In this document: in pieces, positions 18,817-32,666 of the stretch
How positions within the stretch are numbered: the first letter of the stretch is position 1
Layout of the letters: each line of letters starts with the position of its first letter
Origin: Acinetobacter sp. ANC 4204
GTDB taxonomy: Bacteria > Pseudomonadota > Gammaproteobacteria > Pseudomonadales > Moraxellaceae
Direction of reading: 5' to 3'
Assembly: GCF_002135205.1 (NCBI RefSeq)
Contig: NZ_NEFZ01000002.1
Span: 496,001-560,000, forward strand
Length of the DNA: 64,000 nt
Notes under the pieces: model-generated
What the model was told of the DNA's origin: nothing
The model's input: the letters and a program-made list of their open reading frames with translations, nothing else
Databases searched by the model: none
Program-made: the position numbers and the translations under genes

Positions 18817-20157
18817 TTAACGTTGGAAGTGATACACCGAACCTAAGTTCAAAATTTGCGTCAATTCATCTAACGCAGTACGGCTTTCAATCAGTAATTG
18901 CGGGTCAGCCAAATCTTGTTGCGCCAACTGGTCACGGTAGTACTTGTCGACCCACGTGTTTAAACGGGTAAACAAGGCATCATTCATGAACAGGTTTGGG
19001 TTGATTGCATTCAGCTCTGCTTCATTCACCGCCACACGTAAACGTAAACATGCAGGGCCACCGCCATTGCGCATACTTTCACGTAGGTCAAACACCTTGA
19101 TGTCGTCAATCGGCGTACCCATTTGGATCATGTCGTTTAAATAACCCCACACTGCTGGGTTTTGACGTGATTCTTCAGGCACCACAATGCTCATCCCGCC
19201 ATCGGCACGGGTGAGTAATTGGCTATTGAACAAATACGTATTGACCGCATCTTTCACAGAAACACGCTGATCAGGCACTTCAATGGAGACGAATTCTTGA
19301 CCCAAGCGCGCCATTTTTTCGCGAATTTCTGACAATGCTTCAGACTGATTCAAAAATGCATGCTGATGGTGGAACAAGACGTTTTGGTTACTCACCGCAA
19401 TCACGTCGTTGTGGAAGACACCTTGGTCAATCACATCGGGATGCTGCTGTATAAATACCGTTTGTTCCGCTTTGAGCTGGTGTAAACGTGCTACGGCTTC
19501 ACTCGCCTCTAAGGATTGACGTGCAGGATAGCGTTTCGGGCCAATACCACCACCGAGGAACTGCTGACCATAAACGAACACTTGCACGCTGGCCTGATCA
19601 TAAGCACCGCCTAAACGGTTATGATTCGCCGCGCCTTCATCACCAAACAATGCCACAGGTGGCAGCGCTTCGTGATGGGCAAAGTGACGTTCATCGTTAA
19701 ACATCGCTGCCATAACACGCGATGTGGTGTCATGTTCAATCGAACGGTGGAATTTATTGTTTAAATTCGCCGCAGTAAAATGCACACGACCATCTGCACT
19801 GTCCGCCGACGGTGAAACCGTTGCCGCATTGGCAGTCCACATACAGGATGCTGAACTTAACGCGGATAATAATGCAGGTGAGGTACGCATCGCTTGTTCA
19901 ATCACGCTGTGATCATCCCCACGGAAGCCCAATTTGCGCAAAGTCGGGACATGAGGGCGTTCTTGCGGTGCAAATACACCCTGCTTTAAGCCCATGTCGG
20001 CCAAAGCTTTCATCTTTAACAGACCTTGCTTGGCAGCCAACTTCGGGTTGGAAAGATTATTTTGGTTTTTGGTAGATGCCTCGTTTCCGAATGACAATCC
20101 TGCATAGTGGTGTGTTGGACCGACTAAACCATCAAAATTAATTTCATAGCCTGACAT
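18817..20157 (-). CDS. astB: N-succinylarginine dihydrolase
   Basis: Converts N-succinylarginine to N-succinylornithine, ammonia and CO2. The 446-residue protein of the amidinotransferase/pentein fold begins with the typical [20 protein letters not shown]. Nucleophile Cys370 sits in G-G-G-P-A-C-L-R-L. It lies in the ast operon 25 bp after astD. Confidence 0.95.
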   Translation of the reverse strand: MSGYEINFDGLVGPTHHYAGLSFGNEASTKNQNNLSNPKLAAKQGLLKMKALADMGLKQGVFAPQERPHVPTLRKLGFRGDDHSVIEQAMRTSPALLSALSSASCMWTANAATVSPSADSADGRVHFTAANLNNKFHRSIEHDTTSRVMAAMFNDERHFAHHEALPPVALFGDEGAANHNRLGGAYDQASVQVFVYGQQFLGGGIGPKRYPARQSLEASEAVARLHQLKAEQTVFIQQHPDVIDQGVFHNDVIAVSNQNVLFHHQHAFLNQSEALSEIREKMARLGQEFVSIEVPDQRVSVKDAVNTYLFNSQLLTRADGGMSIVVPEESRQNPAVWGYLNDMIQMGTPIDDIKVFDLRESMRNGGGPACLRLRVAVNEAELNAINPNLFMNDALFTRLNTWVDKYYRDQLAQQDLADPQLLIESRTALDELTQILNLGSVYHFQR

Positions 20158-20182
20158 TTCTAAACTCCCTTATTCTGTCGAC

Positions 20183-22683
<2,501 letters not shown>

Positions 22684-22696
22684 AACCAGTGGCCTA

Positions 22697-25257
<2,561 letters not shown>

Positions 25258-25384
25258 GATATTTCCCTTTAAAATTTGCTGAATCAAATCCATTAAATAG
25301 ATATGAGACACCTCCTATAGAACACATCGCCTCAGCTCGATGTAACGCTCACTAGAGTGCTTCTCAATACGCATAGTATGAAAA

Positions 25385-25443
25385 ATCAAATTGCGCCCAA
25401 AAAGTTGTAAATTTGATTAAAATGAAATAAATTTCATCAAATT
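25385..25443. promoter_or_regulatory. Repeated ATCAAATT elements upstream of the Lrp-type gene
   Basis: The gdhA/Lrp divergent region contains ATCAAATT at 25385-25392, its complement AATTTGAT at 25410-25417, and ATCAAATT again at 25436-25443. Nested inside is the dyad ATGAAAT-AA-ATTTCAT (25422-25437). Multiple phased half-sites are typical of Lrp/AsnC operators. The last copy ends 19 bp before the regulator ATG, suggesting autoregulation and control of gdhA-ast. Confidence 0.5.
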
Positions 25444-25462
25444 GATAACAGGAAAAGTCAAA

Positions 25463-25885
25463 ATGAACGATACGGACAGTCAAATCCTCGGCTTACTACA
25501 AGACAATGCCCGTATCTCGATTACCGAGATTGCGAACAAGCTCCATATCTCTCGAAATACCGTACAAAAGCGTATTGAATATCTGGAAACCAGTGGTGTG
25601 ATTACAGGCTATACCGTACGGATTAAACCGGGCGCTGAGAAAAATAGTATCCGTGCTTGGATGAATATTATGGTGGAAGGCACCAAGACCAGTGCAGTGG
25701 TCAAAGAGCTCAGAATCGACCCTGCTGTGCATACCTTGCATAGTACCAATGGCAAGTGGGATTTATTGGTCGAATTGAAGTCTGATAGCTTGGAAAATTT
25801 TGATCGAATTTTAGAACGAATCCGAAATATTTCAGGGATTTATAACACTGAAACCAGTATTTTACTGTCTACCTATAAAGTTTAA
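25463..25885 (+). CDS. Lrp/AsnC-family regulator, probably of gdhA-ast
   Basis: 140-residue feast/famine regulator: N-terminal helix-turn-helix at about residues 18-45 (I-T-E-I-A-N-K-L-H-I-S-R-N-T-V-Q-K-R-I) and a C-terminal RAM ligand-binding domain. ATG 25463 is preceded by AGGA (25450-25453); the frame extends to 25442 but without a site. Its divergence from gdhA suggests it responds to an amino acid, perhaps arginine or glutamate, and controls gdhA-astCADBE. This role is inferred from position only. Confidence 0.85.
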   Translation: MNDTDSQILGLLQDNARISITEIANKLHISRNTVQKRIEYLETSGVITGYTVRIKPGAEKNSIRAWMNIMVEGTKTSAVVKELRIDPAVHTLHSTNGKWDLLVELKSDSLENFDRILERIRNISGIYNTETSILLSTYKV

Positions 25886-26030
25886 AGTCACTTATATGTT
25901 TGGACCGATTAAAGAAAAGAAGACACGTTATATAAAGGTGTAGTGAACTTTATTGATTTGGCTTTTGAAGTTGCTTCACTAGGTACTATTTTAAAATAAA
26001 TCGACTCTTCCCTAATATACACCCATAAAA

Positions 26031-26065
26031 AAAAATCAGCCTTGAATGGGCAAGGCTGATTTTTT
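26031..26065. terminator. Bidirectional terminator between Lrp gene and gabD
   Basis: A 14-bp perfect stem AAAAATCAGCCTTG/CAAGGCTGATTTTT with a 6-nt loop. T-runs follow on both strands (the A-run 26027-26035 serves gabD). It separates the convergent regulator gene and gabD. Confidence 0.85.
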
Positions 26066-26087
26066 AACTGATGGTTGCTAGACGTAC

Positions 26088-27542
26088 TTAAACAGAGATA
26101 TCCACGCACAAATATTTCATTTCGAGATATTCGTCGATACCGAATTTAGAGCCTTCACGCCCTAAGCCAGACTGCTTCACACCACCAAATGGAGCCACTT
26201 CATTTGAAATCGCACCCGTGTTGATGCCCACCATACCGTACTCAAGCGCCTCACCAACACGCCACTGACGTGCTGTGTTTTGGGTAAATAGGTAGGTTGC
26301 CAGACCAAATTCGGTGTCATTGGCCATTTGAATCGCTTCTTCTTCCGTTTTAAAACGGAACAGCGGTGCCAATGGGCCAAAGGTTTCTTCTTTCGAGACT
26401 TTCATCTCTTGTGTCACTTCTGTTAAAAGTGTCGGTTCAAAGAAAGTACCACCTAAGCTTGAACGTTGACCACCGGTTTTAACCTGTGCCCCTTTACTGA
26501 TGGCATCTGCAATATGTGACTGAACTTTTTCAATCGCTGCTTCATCAATCAAAGGACCTTGGGTTGAAGTCTCGATACGACCATCACCAACTTTTAAATT
26601 CGCAACAGCAACTGTCAACTTTTCAACCAATGCATCATAAATACCGTCTTGCACATAGATACGATTGGCACAAACACAGGTCTGTCCGCTATTACGGAAC
26701 TTGCTGGCCATAATGCCTTGTACTGCTTGCTCAAGATTAGCATCGTCAAACACTAGCACAGGTGCATTACCGCCTAACTCTAAAGACAGTTTTTTGATGG
26801 TTGGTGCACATTGCTGCATTAAGATACGGCCAACTTGCGTTGAACCCGTGAAGCTTAACTTCTTCACTGTGTCGCTTTCACACAATGTTTTACCGACTTC
26901 AATCGCGTCACCACTGATATGCAATAACACATCTTGTGGTAAACCCGCGCGCAGTGCCAATACCTCTAAAGCATAAGCTGTCAAAGGTGTTTGCTCTGCC
27001 GGTTTCACAAGCATTGAACAACCCGCTGCAATTGCTGGCGCTGCCTTACGTGTGATCATTGCCGCAGGGAAGTTCCACGGTGTAATTGCAGCAGTAACGC
27101 CAATGGCTTGTTTGATGACCAACAAACGCTGATTTGGTAGTGTTGGTGCTAAAATATCACCATCTATACGACGAGCTTGCTCTGCAAACCAGCGAATAAA
27201 TGAAGCCGCATAGCCAATTTCACCACGTGCTTCAGCCAAAGGTTTACCTTGTTCAGCAGTCAAAATCTGAGCCAATGACTCTTTATTTTCCTGCATCAAG
27301 TCAAACCAAGCCCAAAGCACATCAGCACGTTGTAGCGCAGTTTGTGCTTTCCACGCGGTTTGCGCCACTTGCGAACGTGCAATCGCTTGTTCAACTGACG
27401 CGCGGTCATGGGATTTCACCCATGCCAACGTGTCATGTGTTGCTGCATCTTTCACTTCGATGTAACCGCCATTTTCAGGCATATCAAAACGAATATCTGG
27501 ATGCTGTAATAAATCTTTATATTGCGCTTGAAGCATAGTCAT
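26088..27542 (-). CDS. gabD: Succinate-semialdehyde dehydrogenase
   Basis: Oxidises succinate semialdehyde to succinate in GABA degradation. This 484-residue aldehyde dehydrogenase has Glu255 (L-E-L-G-G-N) and nucleophile Cys289 (N-S-G-Q-T-C-V-C), the C-V-C pair being typical of GabD. It lies 10 bp after gabT, forming gabTD. The start is ATG 27542 (GAAGAG 8 nt upstream); ATG 27536 is an alternative. Confidence 0.94.
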   Translation of the reverse strand: MTMLQAQYKDLLQHPDIRFDMPENGGYIEVKDAATHDTLAWVKSHDRASVEQAIARSQVAQTAWKAQTALQRADVLWAWFDLMQENKESLAQILTAEQGKPLAEARGEIGYAASFIRWFAEQARRIDGDILAPTLPNQRLLVIKQAIGVTAAITPWNFPAAMITRKAAPAIAAGCSMLVKPAEQTPLTAYALEVLALRAGLPQDVLLHISGDAIEVGKTLCESDTVKKLSFTGSTQVGRILMQQCAPTIKKLSLELGGNAPVLVFDDANLEQAVQGIMASKFRNSGQTCVCANRIYVQDGIYDALVEKLTVAVANLKVGDGRIETSTQGPLIDEAAIEKVQSHIADAISKGAQVKTGGQRSSLGGTFFEPTLLTEVTQEMKVSKEETFGPLAPLFRFKTEEEAIQMANDTEFGLATYLFTQNTARQWRVGEALEYGMVGINTGAISNEVAPFGGVKQSGLGREGSKFGIDEYLEMKYLCVDISV

Positions 27543-27552
27543 TACTCTTCAA

Positions 27553-28815
27553 TTATGCTGCAGCAGAAAGTGCAAAACCTTGTTTTAAAATGTTTAAGCC
27601 AGCACGGAATTGCTCTGCAGGAATCGTTAAAGGATATAAGAAACGAATCACATTACCATAACGACCACAGGTCAAAATAAGCAAGCCATTTTGCATTGCA
27701 TAGTTTTGAATCGCTTTAGCTTGATCAGCAGTTTCCAATTCAACAGCAACCATTGAGCCTAAAGCACGAATATCTTGAACAATAGAAGAAGATTGTTTAA
27801 GTTCGTTTAGCACTTCAACCAACTCTGCACCCAATACATTTGCACGTTCACAAAGACCTTCTTCTTCAATTACGTCAAGTACCGCATGTGCAGAAGCAAC
27901 TGCGACAGGGTTACCTGCATAAGTACCACCTAGACCACCTGGGTTTGGTGCATCCATCACTTCAGCACGGCCTACTACGCCAGAGATTGGGAAGCCACCA
28001 CCAAGGCTTTTCGCCATTGTGATTAAATCTGCTTTAGTCTCATAGTAGTCCATCGCAAACAATTTACCAGTACGCGCAAAACCTGACTGTACTTCATCTG
28101 CAATAATCAAAATACCATGTTGGTCACACAAAGCACGTAAACGCTTTAAGAATTCTGCTGGAACAACATTGAAACCGCCTTCACCTTGAACTGGTTCAAG
28201 CACAATCGCAGCAACATCATGTGCTGCAATATCTTCTGCAAAAATGTCTTCAATGCTTTGAATTGCATCATCTACAGTAATGCCTTTTGACTCTACTGGA
28301 TAGCGTGCATGGAAAACACCTGCTGGCATCACACCAAAATCACGCTTGTACGGTGCAGTTTTACCTGTCATTGCCATGGTCATAAATGAGCGACCGTGGA
28401 AGCCATTACCAAAAGTCACAATACCGTGACGACCCGTATGTGAACGTGCAATTTTTACTGCATTTTCTACAGCTTCAGCACCTGTAGAGAAGAATGTTGT
28501 TTTTGCATCACCTGCAATCGGCGCACGTGCATTGATACGCTCAGCCAATGACACATAAATTTCATACGGCACGACTTGATACGCCGTATGGGTAAATTTA
28601 GTTAATTGTTCAGTAACAGCAGCAATAATTTTAGGATGGCGGTGACCTGTATTTAGTACAGCAATACCACCTGCGAAGTCGATGTATTGATTACCTTCAG
28701 CATCCCAAATCGTGGAATTTTCTGCTTTCTCCGCATACCATTGACACATGACACCAACGCCACGAGGTGTCGCTTGTAGTTTACGTGCGTTCAGTGCAGA
28801 GTGTTTACTGTCCAT
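27553..28815 (-). CDS. gabT: 4-aminobutyrate aminotransferase
   Basis: PLP-dependent class III aminotransferase (420 aa) converting GABA and 2-oxoglutarate to succinate semialdehyde and glutamate. PLP lysine is Lys269 in I-T-M-A-K-S-L-G-G-G-F-P-I-S-G. GAGGA precedes the start. It is the first gene of gabTD. The GabR-type direct-repeat operator lies 118-149 bp upstream. Confidence 0.95.
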   Translation of the reverse strand: MDSKHSALNARKLQATPRGVGVMCQWYAEKAENSTIWDAEGNQYIDFAGGIAVLNTGHRHPKIIAAVTEQLTKFTHTAYQVVPYEIYVSLAERINARAPIAGDAKTTFFSTGAEAVENAVKIARSHTGRHGIVTFGNGFHGRSFMTMAMTGKTAPYKRDFGVMPAGVFHARYPVESKGITVDDAIQSIEDIFAEDIAAHDVAAIVLEPVQGEGGFNVVPAEFLKRLRALCDQHGILIIADEVQSGFARTGKLFAMDYYETKADLITMAKSLGGGFPISGVVGRAEVMDAPNPGGLGGTYAGNPVAVASAHAVLDVIEEEGLCERANVLGAELVEVLNELKQSSSIVQDIRALGSMVAVELETADQAKAIQNYAMQNGLLILTCGRYGNVIRFLYPLTIPAEQFRAGLNILKQGFALSAAA

Positions 28816-28932
28816 TTTGCATCCTCATTCTTGATTCATACATTTATAAAATTTCAGTGTCCATATCATGCTTTTGCTGATATACAAAGGACCTGTTGTT
28901 GATTTCATTCTGCGCTTTTATTGGTACTAAAC

Positions 28933-28964
28933 GAGAGCCACTTTCTATCAGATGAAGAGAGCCA
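28933..28964. promoter_or_regulatory. GabR-type operator upstream of gabT
   Basis: Direct repeats GAGAGCCA at 28933-28940 and 28957-28964, start-to-start distance 24 bp. The first is preceded by AAC and the second followed by ATT. The same two repeats at the same spacing occur upstream of gabR/gdhA2 and of the GABA permease. Paired direct repeats are the known mode for GabR/MocR dimers. Confidence 0.75.
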
Positions 28965-29030
28965 ATTTACCAGTATGCTGCATCATTATTTTCCAAATAT
29001 TTTTTTATTTATTAAAAATAAACAGCTTAC

Positions 29031-29064
29031 AAAATAAAAAACAGGCACCTTTTAAAAAGGTGCC
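29031..29064 (-). terminator. Terminator of the second glutamate dehydrogenase gene
   Basis: Stem GGCACCTTTT (29044-29053) paired with AAAAGGTGCC (29055-29064). On the minus strand it is followed by TGTTTTTTATTTTG. It lies about 100 bp after the gdhA stop and before the gabT operator. The remainder of the 28816-29167 spacer holds only the gabT promoter region. Confidence 0.85.
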
Positions 29065-29167
29065 ATTACAACATCAACCTACGTGTAGAGCCATTGCAAC
29101 TCAACATAGCAACCGATAGAAACACTTCGTATTAACATGATGAACATTGCTCTGACCTTCTCACATT

Positions 29168-30451
29168 TTAGCCAGGGTAAATGCCGCGCTCTTTACGTGC
29201 CATTAAAATTCGCTCACACGCCAAAATATAAGCTGCTGTACGTAAAGAACACTGAGCAACACTCGCTTTTAACCAAACATCCGATACAGCATTTTTCATA
29301 ATCGCATCCATACGCTGATTAATCTCTTCTTCTGTCCAGAAATAACTTGCAAGATCCTGTACCCATTCAAAATAGCTCACGGTCACCCCACCAGCATTAC
29401 AAATCACGTCAGGAACAACAGTAATTTGACGTTCAGCTAAGATTTCATCCGCTTCCGTTAATGTCGGGCCATTGGCACCTTCTAAAATCATTTTGGTTTG
29501 AATGCTTTGTGCCACAGCAGCATCAATTACCCCTTCAAGCGCAGCAGGAATAAAAATCTCAGCCTGAATCTGCCAAAAGTTCGCGGTATGAATTTCATCT
29601 TGCTCTGCAAAACCTTTAATTTTCCCGTGTGCTTTTGAGTATTGCATCAACTTTTGAACATCAATCCCCTGCTCTTGATAGAGGGTCGCTGAGTGGTCCT
29701 GTACACAAATCACTTTGCTACCATTTTCTTGGAATAGCAGGGCAGCTTCACTACCAACATTACCAAAGCCTTGAACACAGATTCGAGCACCCGCCAAATC
29801 TAGACCAATTTGTTGTGCGACTTCACGCCCTGAAATATACACACCACGGCCTGTCGCTTTGACACGACCCAAAGAACCACCTAAATGCACAGGTTTTCCA
29901 GTCACGACACCTGTCACTGTTGAACCTGCATTCATGGAAAATGTGTCCATCATCCATGCCATTGTTTGCGGGTTAGTCCCGACATCAGGGGCAGGAATAT
30001 CTTTTTGAGGGCCAATAATTAAATTAATTTCGGTGGTATAACGGCGCGTTAAGCGTTCAAGCTCACGTGGAGAGAGTTCAGTTGGATCAACACGAACACC
30101 GCCTTTAGCGCCCCCAAAAGGCAAATTCAATGCCGCACACTTGATGGTCATCCATGCAGATAGTGCCATCACCTCATCTAAGTTCACATCTGGATGGAAG
30201 CGCACGCCACCTTTCCCTGGCCCACGAGTCAGGTTATGTTGAACACGATACCCCTCAAAGTGCTTAACCGAGCCATCATCCATAATCACTGGGATATCAA
30301 CAATAAGACTACGCTTCGGACGACGAAGCATATCTAAACGCTCACTCAATTCACCCAAATAAGGCGCTACTTTGTCCAGTTGTTTTAAATAATTGTTCCA
30401 AGCGGTTTCACCCTGTCCCGAATATGTGAGACCTTTGACCATGGTATTCAT
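29168..30451 (-). CDS. Glutamate dehydrogenase (second copy, gab-linked)
   Basis: Second hexameric glutamate dehydrogenase, 427 aa, closely similar along its length to the product at 23986-25257. Shared blocks include G-G-A-K-G-G with Lys116, [17 protein letters not shown] and a near-identical C-terminus ending E-R-G-I-Y-P-G. The main differences are at the N-terminus and in a region around residues 240-270. AGGAT precedes ATG 30451. It is divergent from the GabR-like regulator, with a GabR-type operator between them, and has its own terminator. It probably removes glutamate formed by GabT. Coenzyme use unknown. Confidence 0.9.
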   Translation of the reverse strand: MNTMVKGLTYSGQGETAWNNYLKQLDKVAPYLGELSERLDMLRRPKRSLIVDIPVIMDDGSVKHFEGYRVQHNLTRGPGKGGVRFHPDVNLDEVMALSAWMTIKCAALNLPFGGAKGGVRVDPTELSPRELERLTRRYTTEINLIIGPQKDIPAPDVGTNPQTMAWMMDTFSMNAGSTVTGVVTGKPVHLGGSLGRVKATGRGVYISGREVAQQIGLDLAGARICVQGFGNVGSEAALLFQENGSKVICVQDHSATLYQEQGIDVQKLMQYSKAHGKIKGFAEQDEIHTANFWQIQAEIFIPAALEGVIDAAVAQSIQTKMILEGANGPTLTEADEILAERQITVVPDVICNAGGVTVSYFEWVQDLASYFWTEEEINQRMDAIMKNAVSDVWLKASVAQCSLRTAAYILACERILMARKERGIYPG

Positions 30452-30713
30452 TTTTAAATCCTATCTATAATGCAAGCGCCGACATGCTTGCTCAAAATCA
30501 ATGTCTATAAACCTGTAGGCATTTCTCAATGTGTACGTTTAAACAACCCTGCTTGTATTTTGAAATCATCTAAAAAAACTTTTGCTTTGGACGCGAGTTG
30601 TGTATATTTCCAGCCCCCTAAGTCGCGGGCTTTTGCGCCAAATGTATACAAGCAAGATGCTTTACAACTGCTGCCTGACGAGATAATTTTGCACTTGCGG
30701 TTATTGCTCTCAC

Positions 30714-30745
30714 GAGAGCCATTTTGATTTTGTAGGAGAGAGCCA
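30714..30745. promoter_or_regulatory. GabR-type operator overlapping the gabR ribosome site
   Basis: Direct repeats GAGAGCCA at 30714-30721 and 30738-30745, again 24 bp start to start, followed by ATT. The second repeat covers the GGAGAG ribosome site and ends one base before the TTG start of the regulator, so binding would block its own expression. It also lies about 260 bp upstream of the divergent gdhA copy. Confidence 0.75.
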
Positions 30746-30746
30746 A

Positions 30747-32249
30747 TTGCGTAGCTTGCTTGGAGATTATTTGCTGCAACGATTACAGCAAGATACCGAC
30801 GGAACCCTACAATTGCGATTATTTCGCTGTTTACGCAACGCCATTATTGATAGCGTACTCGCACCTAAAACCCGCCTACCTGCATCGCGTGATTTGGCCA
30901 AAGAAATTAAAGTGTCGCGCAATACGGTCCTAAGTGCCTATGAGCAATTACAGGCTCAAGGTTATGTTGAGGCACGGACTGGTCAAGGCACATGGGTCGC
31001 AGAAAAACTGCCTGAGTCTTTTTTAGTCAAAGCTGAAAACACCCAAAATCAGGCCCAAGAAAAAAAGATCCAGCAAAATTACAGCTTGTCACAACGGGGT
31101 TCCTATCTGATTGGTTATTCAGCTGCATCGCCTTACCAATGGGGAGCTTTCGTACCCGGGGCACCTGACGTTACCGAATTTCCACATCATATTTTTAGTC
31201 GAATTCAAATGCGCCTTAGCCGTGAACCTGAAATTAATCGACTGATTTATAGCAATGCGGGAGGATGTTTAGAACTGCGTCAGGAACTGGCTGAATACCT
31301 CAAAATTGCTCGCTCAGTGCAATGTGATGCAGACCAAATCATTATTACCGAAGGAACACATCAAGCCATTGATCTGGTTTCACGCACGTTAAGCGACCCT
31401 GGAGATGAGGTCTGGATTGAGGATCCTGCCTATTGGGGGGCACGAAATATATTGCGTATTAATGGGGTAAATTTGCGCTCACTACCTGTTGATCAAGAAG
31501 GGATTATTCCTGATCTAGAGCCCAAACGCCCGCCCAAACTGATTTTTGTGACCCCATCACATCAGTATCCTTTAGGTTCACACTTAAGTTTAGAACGTCG
31601 TAAACAACTGATTTCAATTGCACGCCAACATAAAAGTTGGATTGTGGAAGATGACTATGACAGTGAATTTCGTTTTTCAGGACAACCCTTTCCCTCATTG
31701 CAAGGTTTGGAGCCAGATGCACCAGTGATTTATATGGGAACCTTCAGCAAAACCATATACCCTGCTTTGCGGATTGGTTATTTGGTCGTACCTAAAAAGC
31801 TGTTTTCTCCCTTGCGCATTGTGGCATCGGAGCTGTATCGCGGTGGACATTTGCTTGATCAGAAAGTGCTAGCTGAGTTTATTCGTGAAGGGCATTATGA
31901 AGCACATATTCGCCGTATGCGCTTGCTGTATAGTAAGCGCCATGCTTTTCTCATTGATCTAATTACACGCCATCTCGGTGCAGATTTCCTACATGAATAT
32001 AATACCGCAGCAGGTTTACATCTGATTTTAAAACTGCCAAGTGCTATAGATGATGTGGTGATTGCTAGCAATGCGCTTGATCAAGGGGTGAAAGTTCGCG
32101 CACTATCGCAATACTATACCAAGCATTATTCAACGCGACAAAAAGGGCTGTTATTGGGCTTTGCTTGTGTCAGTGAGCAAGAAATATTGGTGGCTTTTGG
32201 CGTATTACTCAAGTGTCTACGCAATGCAGGCATTCGTACACTTAACTAA
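30747..32249 (+). CDS. gabR: GabR-like MocR-family regulator
   Basis: 500-residue fusion of a GntR-type winged helix-turn-helix (about residues 18-85, with L-P-A-S-R-D-L-A and V-S-R-N-T-V-L-S-A-Y-E-Q-L) to an aminotransferase-like domain (about 120-490). The PLP lysine is in G-T-F-S-K-T-I-Y-P near residue 330. GabR proteins sense GABA-PLP and control gabTD. The start is TTG 30747 with GGAGAG about 7 nt upstream; no better ATG precedes the DNA-binding domain. The gene lies between the gab enzymes and the GABA permease, and three matching operators flank these genes. Confidence 0.85.
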   Translation: MRSLLGDYLLQRLQQDTDGTLQLRLFRCLRNAIIDSVLAPKTRLPASRDLAKEIKVSRNTVLSAYEQLQAQGYVEARTGQGTWVAEKLPESFLVKAENTQNQAQEKKIQQNYSLSQRGSYLIGYSAASPYQWGAFVPGAPDVTEFPHHIFSRIQMRLSREPEINRLIYSNAGGCLELRQELAEYLKIARSVQCDADQIIITEGTHQAIDLVSRTLSDPGDEVWIEDPAYWGARNILRINGVNLRSLPVDQEGIIPDLEPKRPPKLIFVTPSHQYPLGSHLSLERRKQLISIARQHKSWIVEDDYDSEFRFSGQPFPSLQGLEPDAPVIYMGTFSKTIYPALRIGYLVVPKKLFSPLRIVASELYRGGHLLDQKVLAEFIREGHYEAHIRRMRLLYSKRHAFLIDLITRHLGADFLHEYNTAAGLHLILKLPSAIDDVVIASNALDQGVKVRALSQYYTKHYSTRQKGLLLGFACVSEQEILVAFGVLLKCLRNAGIRTLN

Positions 32250-32307
32250 TATTTTTATTATAAATTATAAAGTTAAACTAACAAGTCGCTTAATCCATCT
32301 ACGACTA

Positions 32308-32345
32308 AAGCAGCAGTGACAAGACCCAACTCTGCTGCTTCATTC
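32308..32345 (+). terminator. Possible weak terminator after gabR
   Basis: A 9-bp stem AAGCAGCAG/CTGCTGCTT with a 15-nt loop about 60 bp after the gabR stop, followed by CATTCT rather than a strong T-run. The rest of the 32250-32666 spacer contains the permease operator and its promoter. Confidence 0.4.
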
Positions 32346-32406
32346 TATAAATTCTTCCCTCTAGAGTAAAGATTGGTTCTGCGACTTTTCACATATTCTA
32401 TGTAAT

Positions 32407-32438
32407 TGGCTCCTTTCAAATGCTAAAAAATGGCTCTC
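32407..32438. promoter_or_regulatory. GabR-type operator upstream of the GABA permease gene
   Basis: On the minus strand, GAGAGCCA (32431-32438) and GGAGCCA (within 32407-32414, one base different in the octamer) are 24 bp apart. The outer repeat carries the same ACGAGAGCCA extension and the inner one the same AATT as the gabT site. It lies about 230 bp before the permease start and points away from the gene, as the gabT site does. Confidence 0.7.
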
Positions 32439-32666
32439 GTTTCCTTAGAACAAAAAAGAGAAATTAAGTGCATACATAAACAACATGTAACCGTTTTGTA
32501 ACCAAAGTGTGATTTTTCGCGCATTGCTAGAAACATCAGGTTTATCAATTTTTACCTTAATATTGATAAAGCCTTTGAGAATTCGGTTACAGTTTTACAG
32601 GATGAGTAGTGCGAAAAAGGCTTCGCCCCATTTTGAAACTACATCCTTAAAATTAAGGAAAATTAT

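Noticed and set aside
30470..30727. An 85-codon plus-strand frame upstream of gabR
   Set aside because: It lies in the divergent promoter region, has no ribosome site, has an odd amino-acid composition and overlaps the GabR-type operator.
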